Below, in pieces: positions 47,121 to 56,699 of a stretch of 64,000 bases of DNA. The stretch comes from Nissolia schottii (Eukaryota > Streptophyta > Magnoliopsida > Fabales > Fabaceae). Location: assembly GCA_003254905.1 (NCBI GenBank), contig QANU01019398.1:248001-312000 (forward strand), given 5' to 3'. The notes under the pieces were generated by a model. It was not told where the DNA came from. It made no database searches and saw nothing but the letters and a program-made list of their open reading frames with translations. The number at the start of each line of letters is the position of its first letter. Position 1 is the first letter of the stretch. The position numbers and the translations under genes were made by a program.

Positions 47121-47293
47121 TGTCCAGAATGAAACGCAAATTTTTTCAGAATGAAAAGACGTCGAAGGAGGAATTCCAGATTCAATTGGATGAATCTGAC
47201 TAATGGACAACAAGGAAAAGAAAAAGGAAAAGGGGGTAAAGGGCCGCTGAGCAGCCAGTCCGATATGATGCTTGCTTTCTGACCTAGAGCGAG

Positions 47294-47301
47294 TTTATAT
47301 A
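47294..47301 (-). promoter_or_regulatory. PLATZ gene TATA box
   Basis: The complement reads TATATAAA within CCGAGTATATAAACTCGC, about 175 bp upstream of the PLATZ ATG. Confidence 0.65.
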
Positions 47302-47450
47302 CTCGGTGAAGAAAAGATAAACAAATTCAGTCAAATACTAAACAGATACGTTTGAGTTGGAATTTCCTTTTCTTGTTTGATAACGGCAGGATAGGTGTAT
47401 GTTGGTCAATGGCAGCAGTCTGTCTCATGATTAAACAAAAATAATCGTTA

Positions 47451-47540
47451 TCATAAATCCGGTTCATCTTTACGACCACATTTACTCTCCTTCCATCATA
47501 AATCCGGTTCATCTTTACGACCACATTTACTCTCCTTCCA
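47451..47540. repeat. perfect 45-bp tandem duplication in the PLATZ promoter
   Basis: The unit from TCATAAATCCGGTTCATC to TACTCTCCTTCCA occurs twice head to tail (47451-47495 and 47496-47540) with no mismatch. It ends about 150 bp upstream of the TATA box. Perfect identity implies a recent event. Confidence 0.95.
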
Positions 47541-48836
47541 TAGGAAGATAGTATATAAATCCATAAAATGCCATTTCACTAAACTAAATATTTATTTAAG
47601 AAAGGGGCCAACAGTGACACAATTTCATGTATCCAAATCCGAAACAATTGGCAGAAAAAAACCCAGGGACTTATGTTGTTTTTCTCAGCAGATTTCAAAT
47701 TTAGCAATGGAGCGACCAGAAAGACAACATTCTTTATTCAAAAATATTAATATAAACGACCTGAACTTCAGCATTCATCTCATTGAAATAGGTTGCTAAT
47801 GCCACTAAGTCTATGACCATTACCATCACCAACCATCAAAGACTATTTCTATTTTCTTTCCAAATCAAAAGACATTAGATTTCCCATAAAAATCATAGCT
47901 ATTTAATAACCAATTGCAAGTTCCCACTAAGTTCTTCAGCATGCCTCACATGTAAGTTCCCACCAACAATGCACATGTAAGTGAATTCAATCACCAAATT
48001 TCACCAAGATATTAAATTTTTAGTAAAATTTCAACCAGTTAATCACCAACTGCAAATTCCCCTAAACTCTTTCTTCAGTATCCCTCACAATCCATGTAAG
48101 TGAATCTTGCACCATACATCAATTAGCTCATAATACAACAACAATTGCACATGTTTTAACCGTTGTTCTCATTCATGGTCTCACAATCACGCATTCATAT
48201 TCCAACCAATCAACATAAGCCATAGCAATGCACGCATTCTTGATTCTACTGACAAAAGTAAAAACACAAAAAGATGCAACCTTTATGAAGAAACTTTAAG
48301 TTTTGAAGCACTTACCCATGAGAGGAAAGAGAGTGCATGTCAATTATAAGCACCATTGAATGATGATAGAATTGTAAGAAGAACCGATGGCGCACATCAT
48401 GTGCTGTGCACTTGCTCTTACTGAATAACATTGAAGAATCAATCAATAAAAAAAATGGGGATAAGGGTGTTTGTGTGTGCGAGAATGATGAGTCCAAGGT
48501 TGATGAGGGTGATTGTTTTTCCTTTTAAAGCAGAAACACGAAATGGAGAAAAATGTAGTTGGGAAAGTTGTTTTATTTTTTGGGCTAAGAGTGACTGACG
48601 CAGAACAACGCAGAGAAGAAGAAGGTTCTCATGATGGGCCAGTCCATAAAAACCGCGAAATAAACCAACAAAGAAACATACACAAAAGAAAAAGGAACCA
48701 TGAAAAAAAAAAAGAAAAGAAAAGCAGAGAGAGAGAGAAGAGCGCAAGCGAACCCTTTCGATTTTTTTTTTTTCGGTCATTCAATTAAGTCTTATCACAC
48801 TAATAATAATATTCGAGTCTTTCATTTATTACTTTA
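47541..48836. other. region upstream of the PLATZ gene
   Basis: No supported gene. On the minus strand a short Ser/Phe-rich frame at 48497-48316 ends at a very good splice donor (CATGG|GTAAGT), so an alternative first or untranslated exon is possible. 48690-48770 is a purine-rich run rather than coding sequence. Confidence 0.35.
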
Positions 48837-49231
48837 CCCTTTGCTTCGAAAAGAAGAGAAAATGGAAAGAAAGAAAATAAAGAGAAAAGAAAAAGAAAAG
48901 AGAAAAGCATGTTTTCTCTTTTATTGTTTGGTTGGAGAAAAAAATGAGAGGAAAGAAAATATAATTATGTGTATATGACTTTTGTGGTCATTGTCTTTTA
49001 TAAAAAAAATTATCGTAAGGATACAATTATAATTTTAGTAAAAACTCACACTTTTTTTTCATTTTCTCTCCATGTTATGAAAGAAAACTTTTTGTCGTGA
49101 GACTCACACATTTCTTTTTTCTTTCTCCTATATTTTCTCTTGTCATCTAAGCAAGAAAAAACATTATTTTCTTCTCATTTTTCATCCTCTCATTTTCTTT
49201 TCATTCTTTTTCTCTAAATCCAAACAAAGGG
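48837..49231. mobile_element. 395-bp MITE with TA target duplication
   Basis: The left end CCCTTTGCTTCGAAAAGAAG and the complement of the right end, CCCTTTGTTTGGATTTAGAG, form an imperfect terminal inverted repeat that continues purine-rich inward. Both ends abut TA (48835-48836 and 49232-49233), consistent with a Tc1/mariner-type target site. No coding capacity. Confidence 0.6.
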
Positions 49232-50779
49232 TAATGCATAGTGACTAAACTCTTTCAAAAAGTATGCAATGCAGCCTCTAAATTTTTTTAAGTATGCATT
49301 TGGAGTCTTTGATCCGATTTTTTCATCAAACATGGATACAAATTGTCACAATCAAATTATCAAACAATTTTTTTTAGAGTAATAATATATCTTCCTTCAA
49401 ACTCTTTCTACCAATCCTCTTACCAAATCTAATGAATAACATTTAATATTTTGGGGGTAAAAAAAAGACAATTGTCAAGTGTCATTCATTGAAGTTGGTA
49501 AGAGAATCTTTTAAGATATAACATTACTCTTTTTTTATATTTAAATTGTGAGACTATGTTGCATACAAATTGTTTTGTTAAAAAAGAAAATTAAACTACC
49601 CCCTTCAAATTATGTATAATTATTGGGATTTTCTCTGGTAACCTATAAAATTTAAGGTTGAGTCAAGTGTCCCACTAACTCAAATTATTTATTGTATTAA
49701 ATTTGTGATTGAATTTCAATTGTTTAAATACAAAATGTACTACTACCACTACAAGAAAGCAGACTATTACCGTCCAGACATTACCGTCAGACCAGAAGTC
49801 GACAGTCTTGCCATTGGATAACGAAAATATGTCCGACGATAATCAATTCGCTCATAAAGAACCGGGGAAGAGGCATCATGTTACCGTTGGACACAAGAGC
49901 CGACAGTAAGAGCAACAGTAAATGTTCATGGGAAAGGGCGTAAAAAAATTACCGTCGGTAAAAGTGCGAGGTTTTGTTTAAAAAATTAAAAAAATATTAC
50001 CGTCAAAAATAGTCAACGGTAAATTCCCACCAATTGTAAATTGCCACGTCTTCACAACAAGCGAAACAACCACACGTTACCGTCGGTTTTATATATCCGA
50101 CGGTAATCTCTTCAGAATGTACACCACCATTCAATAAATGTGGTTGTTTACCGTAGCCTATGTCTGACGGTAACCACCTCAGAGCATGTCTTTCCACGTT
50201 CGTGTCTCTAAGCAATAATTACATGAGTTACCATCGGACATCTCTGCCGGTAACACCAACCACCATGTACCCTCAAACATGTCTGATGATACCTGCCTCA
50301 GAATAATAACAGGCACGTCTTCCCCGACGGTAAAAACCTTTCATAATAATTAAGGTGTCTTTCATAAACAAACTCATAGCTTGACAACATATAAAAAAAA
50401 TTCTCATAAAATAATTAAGCTCATAATACTTAATAATAAAAACATCAATTTCTGTTTATATTCTAATTAAGCACTCTAAAACTAACATAAAAATAACTTG
50501 ACGGCCGACTCTAACTCCACTACAACATGAAGCTCGCCAAGAATGTGACTGCTGGAACACTGAAGAGGGGGGTCGAGATTCAAGACATCACTTTATCTAA
50601 AAAACAACATTGATGAGGAGTGAGCTATTGCTTATTGAATGTAAGACCCTACTATAATATGAGATGTTTCACAAGCATGATTCAAGCATATGCATTATAT
50701 AAATAGTATCAACATAGAAAATCATAATACAATTCATTATAAAAAATATACATAAAACATAATGAAAATATTAGCTTTA

Positions 50780-50935
50780 GAAGGTATCTAGATAGATGGG
50801 TCCCGAGCATCACAGTCTTGCTATCTTAACATGATAAATACCCGAGTATCACGTTCTTGCTATATGTCAGAGCGTCACAGTCTTGCCTATCCTAAACTAT
50901 ACAAATGTTCAAGCATCACGGTCTCATCTTTCTAA
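50780..50935. repeat. short degenerate tandem motif GAGCATCACAGTCTTGC
   Basis: Four related copies (CCGAGCATCACAGTCTTGCT, CCGAGTATCACGTTCTTGCT, AGAGCGTCACAGTCTTGC, CAAGCATCACGGTCTCA) spaced 35-55 bp apart inside the CACTA-bounded segment. Confidence 0.6.
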
Positions 50936-51449
50936 TTCTAGTACGGTGATCATATACGGTATACCGAAATCAATATAAGTTATCGTTAACATACACTTCC
51001 ATCATTGATCTAACTCTTGTAAACATTATACAGATGAGGATTTAACTTGATAACATTATCTGACATAATGAGTATTAATGGTTTCGTAACTCACATGATA
51101 ATAAACATTAAAATTAAAAAGCATACACATGCAACACGATAACGCTTTATGCATTAAGAATAAGATCCCATGAGTTTCTAAAGAGGTTTTCATGATTTCA
51201 ATATCCTTTTGTAAAATATTTCATAATTATTTTCATAAATGTTTATAACAATAATAAATCTATTTTCATAAAATCCATGCTTAAATCGAACAATGCATTA
51301 TTTCTAAAAATAACTACATGACCTAAAAATAGGTTGTGAAGACTGCTACTCCACTAAAGTCGTTATAGACCTCATGTCATTACCAACAAACTCTGAAGGA
51401 ACTCAAATGTCACCTATGACTGACAAGAAATATAACAGGAAACTCATAA

Positions 51450-52340
51450 AGATACTGACAGAAAATCTGAGGAGGTCTTGCAACAATTTATTGAAAAAGA
51501 TAAAAAAGAAGAGTAAAAGGAAAAGAATTGAGCTCTGATGGGCTCAGTGCATGTAATCTAGAAAAGCTACGCCCAAGTATGGGACTGAAGGCCCAACAAA
51601 GGATTATGAGAAGACAACACAACATGGGTCCGTGGAAGAAGGCCCACCTGATTTTGAGAGGGAAGAAGTTCGCTCGTCCTTGGAATCTGAAGACATAGTG
51701 GAACAAGAGGAGGAATCTGACTTTGTAGAAGAGACACCTGACCTAGGAAGTGAGGATGAAATTGAAAACAAACATAGAGTTTAGTGACTCTGAAAATGGC
51801 GAAGAGGAGCTTAGAATGATGATGATAAAGGGCCGATTATGGAGATCCTGAGGCATAAAATAAAGAATTGGACAGCAAAAAGAAGAAGAGGAAAGTAGAA
51901 TGGAGACGGAAGAAACGACAAGCAAAGAGGATGCAAGAATGTGAAATGCTTAAAAGATTTGTTAGCAAAAATTGTATAGAATTTATTGGGATTACAGAAT
52001 CCAAAAAATAGGTGTAAACAGGAACTTAGTAGCAAAGATGCGGGGAAGAAATAATTCCAAGTGAGCATGTATAGATGCAACAAATTCTGGGGGGGTGGGA
52101 TTATTTGTTCGTGGGATGATGATTTTCTAAATGATGTTGAAGCCCTTAAAGGGAATTGATGGCTATGGCACCATGAAGGAAAACATGTTCCAGTGTGCTA
52201 TATAAAAACTAAACTCTTCTAGATTGAATTGCAGGAACTCAGACTCAAAATAGGGTTTATTGGTGATTTTAATGAAGTAACATGCCTAGAGGAGAAGAAA
52301 ATATTGGGTTTAAAGCGATAAAGAGAGTTTAAATTTGGAA
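51450..52340 (+). pseudogene. LINE (non-LTR retrotransposon) endonuclease remnant
   Basis: Separated by stops and shifts, the plus strand encodes FVSKNCIEFIGITESK (about 51959), SGGGIICSWDDDFLNDVEAL (about 52088) and GFIGDFNEVTCLEEKK (about 52254). These correspond in order to the conserved endonuclease blocks of plant LINE ORF2: a VDFLCLQETK-like segment, the SGGLLCVWD-like segment and the GDFNEVL..EE segment. The preceding stretch (51600-51780) encodes an acidic Glu-rich segment. No reverse transcriptase domain remains. Confidence 0.65.
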
Positions 52341-52740
52341 GAGATTTTAAACAAATAGGCTAAGCGAGACTCAAAACGGGTTAGATTTCATATATTGACA
52401 CAAAACCTTAAGGTGTTTATGAGTTTATGGATCTTTCTAGATATATACTCTTCACTTAATCCTAAACAGGCATGAGTAGCTTTCTTACATAACGCTTAGT
52501 GACAGTTGCGGACCGTTGCTAAAACTAGAAAATCGCTGCAAAACAAACCATCCTTGCAAAAGGCTACTAATTAGGAAACAGCGGCAATTCTACTGACGGT
52601 CATTGTAAACCCCTGTTAAAGGGTTTTAGAACGGTAGAATATGCAACCATTTCCAAATCGTTGGTACACGTTTAGCCATGGTTTGAAGTCGTTGTTAAAA
52701 CCAAATTAAATTGCCACTAAACAACGAATTTCTTGTAGTG

Positions 52741-53083
52741 TTGGTGGGCTCATCTGGATAAAGGAATATCATCATCCCTTAAGTTAAGTTAACCAATACT
52801 AAGATTTAAGATTTCACTAAGGGTATATTTGTGAGTTTTGTTTTGGAGGATAAGGAAATGAAAGGTTTTATGGGGCTTAGATATAATTTTGACATGTTAA
52901 AACTACTCCAAAATGTTTATTACCCCTCCCCCACCATTTAATTTTTATTTACTTTTTCTAAAATACCATTTGTTATTTAACAATTTTAACAATTATAATA
53001 GCTTAATGTTAATTTTAATTATTCGTCATAACTTCATTTAAATTTAATATTTTAATTTAAAAAATAGTTATTATAATTTTATT
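52741..53083. other. AT-rich intergenic DNA
   Basis: No gene. The block 52800-52960 has GGATAAGGAAATGAAAGG and similar purine-rich sequence without an open frame. Confidence 0.45.
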
Positions 53084-53092
53084 TAATTTTTA

Positions 53093-53431
53093 GGGTTAAA
53101 TATGTTTTTAGTCCATGTAAAATTAAAAATTTTGTGTTTGGTTTCGAAAATTTTTTTGGTTAGGAATTAATCGCTGAATAAAAATTTGGGTAGGTTTTAG
53201 TCCCTGCTGGGACATTAAGGGCTGATGTGGTCATTAAATGTACCACGTGGCACCACAGTGACGTGCCGTGTAACATATTTAATGACTACGTCAGCGCTTA
53301 ACGTCTTCTTCTAACGGCAAGGATTAAAACCTACATAAAAAAGTTTTCAGCCACTAGTTCCTGACGAAAAATTTTTCAACGACCAAATACAAAATTTTTA
53401 AATTTGCAAGGACTAAAAACATATTTAACCC
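53093..53431. mobile_element. Mutator-type MITE with perfect 9-bp target duplication
   Basis: 339 bp. The left end GGGTTAAATATGTTTTTAG is exactly matched by the complement of the right end, and the inverted similarity continues for about 50 bp. TAATTTTTA occurs on both sides (53084-53092 and 53432-53440), a perfect 9-bp duplication diagnostic of Mutator-like transposition. The interior has CACGTGG and TGACGTGCC motifs and no ORF. Confidence 0.92.
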
Positions 53432-53594
53432 TAATTTTTAAATTCCTTACATTTTTATTTTTAAGAAATCACTTGTACGAAAAATAATTGTTTTATTCAA
53501 TGTTAAAAATTCAAATATAATATTAATCTGTTATTTCAAAATTTTCTTAACATTGATAATAGTATTAATACAAATCGATTAACAAATAATAATA

Positions 53595-53599
<5 letters not shown>

Positions 53600-53629
<30 letters not shown>
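53600..53629. repeat. (TA)n microsatellite
   Basis: About 15 TA units. Confidence 0.95.
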
Positions 53630-53632
<3 letters not shown>

Positions 53633-53816
53633 CCTGTGTGATAAAATTCAATATTAAGTACACATAAAACGGCATAGTTAGTTAGTATTAATCATTTATG
53701 TTTAATTTATTGTAATTTTTTTCTTCTCTATCATTATTGACTAAGGTAATTTGCACTAAATTCAATACATATTTATTTGTTTATGAAATTTTGAATCGTC
53801 TATCATAAAAATTTAT

Positions 53817-54087
53817 GGCTTAAATAAGTTTTATATCCCTAGAATATCAAAAAGTTTGTGTTTGGTCCCTAAAAGTTTTTTGTTAAGATTTAGTCCCTTA
53901 AAAAAGGTTTTGTTCATTTTTAGTCATTGCCATCAGTTTGGGTTGGACGGCACTGACATAATTGTTAAGTTGGCCACTTGACATAATCCACATTTTTTTA
54001 AGAAACTAAATGCTAACGAAAAATTAATTTTCTAGGGACCAAACACAAACTTTTTGATATTACATGGATTAAAAATTTATTTAAGTC
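53817..54087. mobile_element. second Mutator-type MITE with perfect 9-bp target duplication
   Basis: 271 bp, related to but diverged from the element at 53093. The left end GGCTTAAATAAGTTTTATAT pairs with the complement of the right end (GACTTAAATAAATTTTTAAT). Inside, CAAAAAGTTTGTGTTTGGTC and its complement are inverted copies. The flanks AAAATTTAT at 53808-53816 and 54088-54096 are a perfect 9-bp duplication. Confidence 0.9.
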
Positions 54088-54096
54088 AAAATTTAT

Positions 54097-55231
54097 TTAT
54101 TACATATTACGATTGGCTAGTTTATCTTTATGGTTCTTTTTTTTTATTTAATATTTTTCAAAATAATCACTATTATATTGTTTAGATTATTATAATTGTA
54201 TGTACCAATGAAAAATATGATTATAATTGAAAAAAATTGAAATTATATTTTAATATTCAATTTAGATTTCTATATTAAGTACATTAATTATAAATTTTTA
54301 AAATATTTAAGGGCAAGATAAAACTAAAAATATATTAAATTTGAAAATCAAGAAAATTAAATTAAAATAATAAGATTTAAATAAAATTATAATTAATAAT
54401 AAATAACTAAAACATTAAGTTGTTGATTTAGTTTTCAAATAATCCAAAAAGAGTATTTTGGAGAAAGTAGATCAAAATCAAAGGATAGGGAAGTGGCAAT
54501 AGACATTTTGGAGTGGCAATAGTCATCCCCTTAAACCACGATTAAGATCATAAATTTTTTTTTTCTTTTCTTCAAAACAAAACTCACACACACATCCTAA
54601 ATCTTTAATAATAGCACTTGATCTTTTACTTCCACGATGAGAAGTTTTCATGTGCTAATAATAGTTGTCTAAAGGAAAGTCACTTACCTAATATAATTTT
54701 CAAGAAAATAAAAAAAAGGGTGTCTTTTACTTTTAATGTACTAAAACTTCAATTAAGCAAAGGATACTCATTTTGATCATGGGTAATTATCTAGCTTTCA
54801 ATTATATCTTTTTCATCTTACATATTTCTCTTACTTTACCGTTTTGTAATCATCTTAAAACAAAAAATACAGAGACACGGATATAGCAGAAATACGTCCC
54901 CTATGACCCTCCATTTTAGAGATATAAGAATTTAACTTAAAAATCCTCTCAATCATATTTTTTGCATTCTTCCTTTTTAACCCTAAAAAAATTAGTTAAC
55001 AAATTATCTTAAAATAAATGCAATTTTAACTTTTAGCTCTTGAGAATGTCTCAATCTAAATAATCTCAAAATTACCAATAAATTAAGAATTTCAAAACTT
55101 AAATTGAATGTTAGGGGTATATAATTTGTATATTCTGTATCTAACTAACTGTATATATGTGTTTGTACAAAAAGGAAAGAAATGGAAATGAAATTACATC
55201 TTCAATATTTATAAATGGATATTGAATATCA
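54097..55231. other. AT-rich intergenic DNA and probable PUB21-like 3' UTR
   Basis: No gene. The last ~100 bp (55130-55231) probably belong to the 3' UTR of the U-box gene on the minus strand. Confidence 0.45.
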
Positions 55232-56551
55232 TCAATTAGAAGGCTTCTTGAGGTGCTTGAGATCCAACGACGAAGAATCAAGACACTCAGCCTTGCTCCT
55301 GTAACCGTTCAACATCTTCAACAACTCGGTTGCTTTTACCTTGGTGCCCTCGCCGCACCCAACTTGCAACAAAACAAGAAGCTTCTGGAACACCCCAACC
55401 TGAAGCGCCTCAACCAAAATCCCTTCCTCGCTCTTATCACAGAGCTTCCAAACAATCGAAACCGCGAAGCTAGAACTCAACTCAGACACCCTCAAAAGCT
55501 TCTTTATCACAAGAGGCAAAGTGAGAGCATTATCCTTGGCAATCTCTTTCCCTTTTTCGCATCCAATGACGCAATCCAAAACCCCCAAAGCCTTCTCGCA
55601 AACCCCTTTCTCAGCATCAACCATCGTCTCTAATAATGCCTCAACCAAACCCAACTCAACGAATCTGAGTAAAATGTCCTCCCTGTTGTTCTTGGAAAAA
55701 TTGACCAATTGAAAAATCATTGACAAACACGCTTTTGTGGCACCACTACTACTCCCAGGGTTCTTAATCACGTTAACTAACCCTTCGATGACGCCTTGGG
55801 TCCTCTCCAAGGACTCGATTGGAATTTCCTTTAGCAACAAAGCAGCGCTTTCCTGCATACCGTTGTTCATCAATAGCAGCCAGGCCATGCAACTCATGGA
55901 ACGCTCCGACCCCAAGATTGACTTGGCCTCTTGGCCAATGGGGCGCATCCACGTCATCACCCCCAAGATCTCCTCCAATAAGATGCGGATATTGTTGTCA
56001 TCGTGCGCGGATGATGAGAAGCTATGAAATGCACGGGCGAGAGCGAGGGGTGCACCGTTACTAACGATGCACCTCTTGTTCCTCTCGCTCTCCTTCCCCC
56101 AGGATTTCAATTTTCTTACCAGCTCCATGCACTTGCTGTCGTCGCGGCTTTGCGACACGCTGGCGATCTTGGCACACGTGTCGGAGACCTCGTAGGGGGT
56201 GGCCGGGATTCGGGGCGTGGGGATCCGCTCGATCCCGAAGGAGCGGTGGTCGACGCACCAGTCCTGGATCATCCTCCTGATGGCGTGGTTGGGGATGGTG
56301 TCGAAGGTAGTTAGGACTTTCTTGGTGACAGGGCAGGTTGTGTTCCCTTCCTCGATCCACTTCTCGATGCTCTCCCGGTCGTAGGTGATCCCCGTGGAGA
56401 CCGTGACAGGGTCCTTCATGAGCTCGAGGGTCACCGGGCACCGGAAGTCAGAAGGGATCGCCACCTCAACCTCCAGGTCGTTCACTTGAAGGATGTCCTT
56501 CCCCTTCCTGCTGCGCCGGAAAACTCTCCCTCTTGTCCAGGACAAAACCAT
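55232..56551 (-). CDS. PUB21: U-box E3 ubiquitin ligase, PUB20/PUB21-like (single exon)
   Basis: Plant U-box (PUB-ARM) E3 ligase that transfers ubiquitin from an E2 to substrates. Intronless, 439 residues, a normal length for this group. The U-box spans about residues 33-106: AIPSDFRCPVTLELMKDPVT, GITYDRESIEKWI, TTCPVTKKVL and IPNHAIRRMIQDWC, with the Asp, Pro, Trp and Asn-His positions of active U-boxes in place. The FRCP and PNH residues mark the E2-binding face. The linker IERIPTPRIPATPYEV is typical of the PUB20-PUB29 (CMPG1-like) class. Residues about 125-425 are Leu-rich ARM-like helices. The N-terminal start (MVLSWTRGRVFRRSRKGKD) resembles PUB20/PUB21, which I judge the nearest relatives; the two are hard to tell apart by eye. 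Members of this class are often induced by elicitors and stress. Local GC content is far higher than in the flanks. Confidence 0.95.
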   Translation of the reverse strand: MVLSWTRGRVFRRSRKGKDILQVNDLEVEVAIPSDFRCPVTLELMKDPVTVSTGITYDRESIEKWIEEGNTTCPVTKKVLTTFDTIPNHAIRRMIQDWCVDHRSFGIERIPTPRIPATPYEVSDTCAKIASVSQSRDDSKCMELVRKLKSWGKESERNKRCIVSNGAPLALARAFHSFSSSAHDDNNIRILLEEILGVMTWMRPIGQEAKSILGSERSMSCMAWLLLMNNGMQESAALLLKEIPIESLERTQGVIEGLVNVIKNPGSSSGATKACLSMIFQLVNFSKNNREDILLRFVELGLVEALLETMVDAEKGVCEKALGVLDCVIGCEKGKEIAKDNALTLPLVIKKLLRVSELSSSFAVSIVWKLCDKSEEGILVEALQVGVFQKLLVLLQVGCGEGTKVKATELLKMLNGYRSKAECLDSSSLDLKHLKKPSN

Positions 56552-56669
56552 CTTAATTTGTTGCGGGAGGAGACAATTAACAAGAAGATGTTTTGATTTT
56601 GATTAACGTTTCTGCTGCCTCTCTGTGTGTGGGTTGATGTGATGAAGGGAAGCAGGTTGAGTGGGTTTG

Positions 56670-56676
56670 TTTATAT
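56670..56676 (-). promoter_or_regulatory. TATA box of the PUB21-like gene
   Basis: The complement reads CATATAAAC about 120 bp upstream of the start codon. Further upstream, at about 56955-56962, the minus strand has TTGACTCAG with a W-box core (TTGAC), consistent with, but not proof of, WRKY control. Confidence 0.5.
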
Positions 56677-56699
56677 GTATGGAGAGGGTCCCTTAATTA

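Larger units (their letters stand above)
49747..52740. mobile_element. CACTA-type element, possibly chimeric (3.0 kb)
   Basis: Begins CACTACAAGAAAGCAG and ends TTTCTTGTAGTG, a 12-bp perfect inverted repeat characteristic of CACTA (En/Spm) elements. The first 600 bp contain about eleven copies of the subterminal motif TTACCGTC(GG) in both orientations (49768-50335). The right 250 bp carry different subterminal motifs (CGTTGCTAAAA, TCGTTG), and the 3-bp flanks TAC and TTG do not match. So the two ends may come from different elements joined by deletion. No transposase is recognised; the interior carries LINE debris. Confidence 0.65.

Noticed and set aside
48513..48978. Lys/Glu/Arg-rich frames upstream of the PLATZ gene
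   Set aside because: They arise from purine-rich runs and the inverted-repeat MITE; low complexity only.
56024..56441. Plus- and minus-frame alternatives overlapping the U-box gene
   Set aside because: Out-of-frame shadows of the GC-rich U-box coding region, which itself is clearly conserved.
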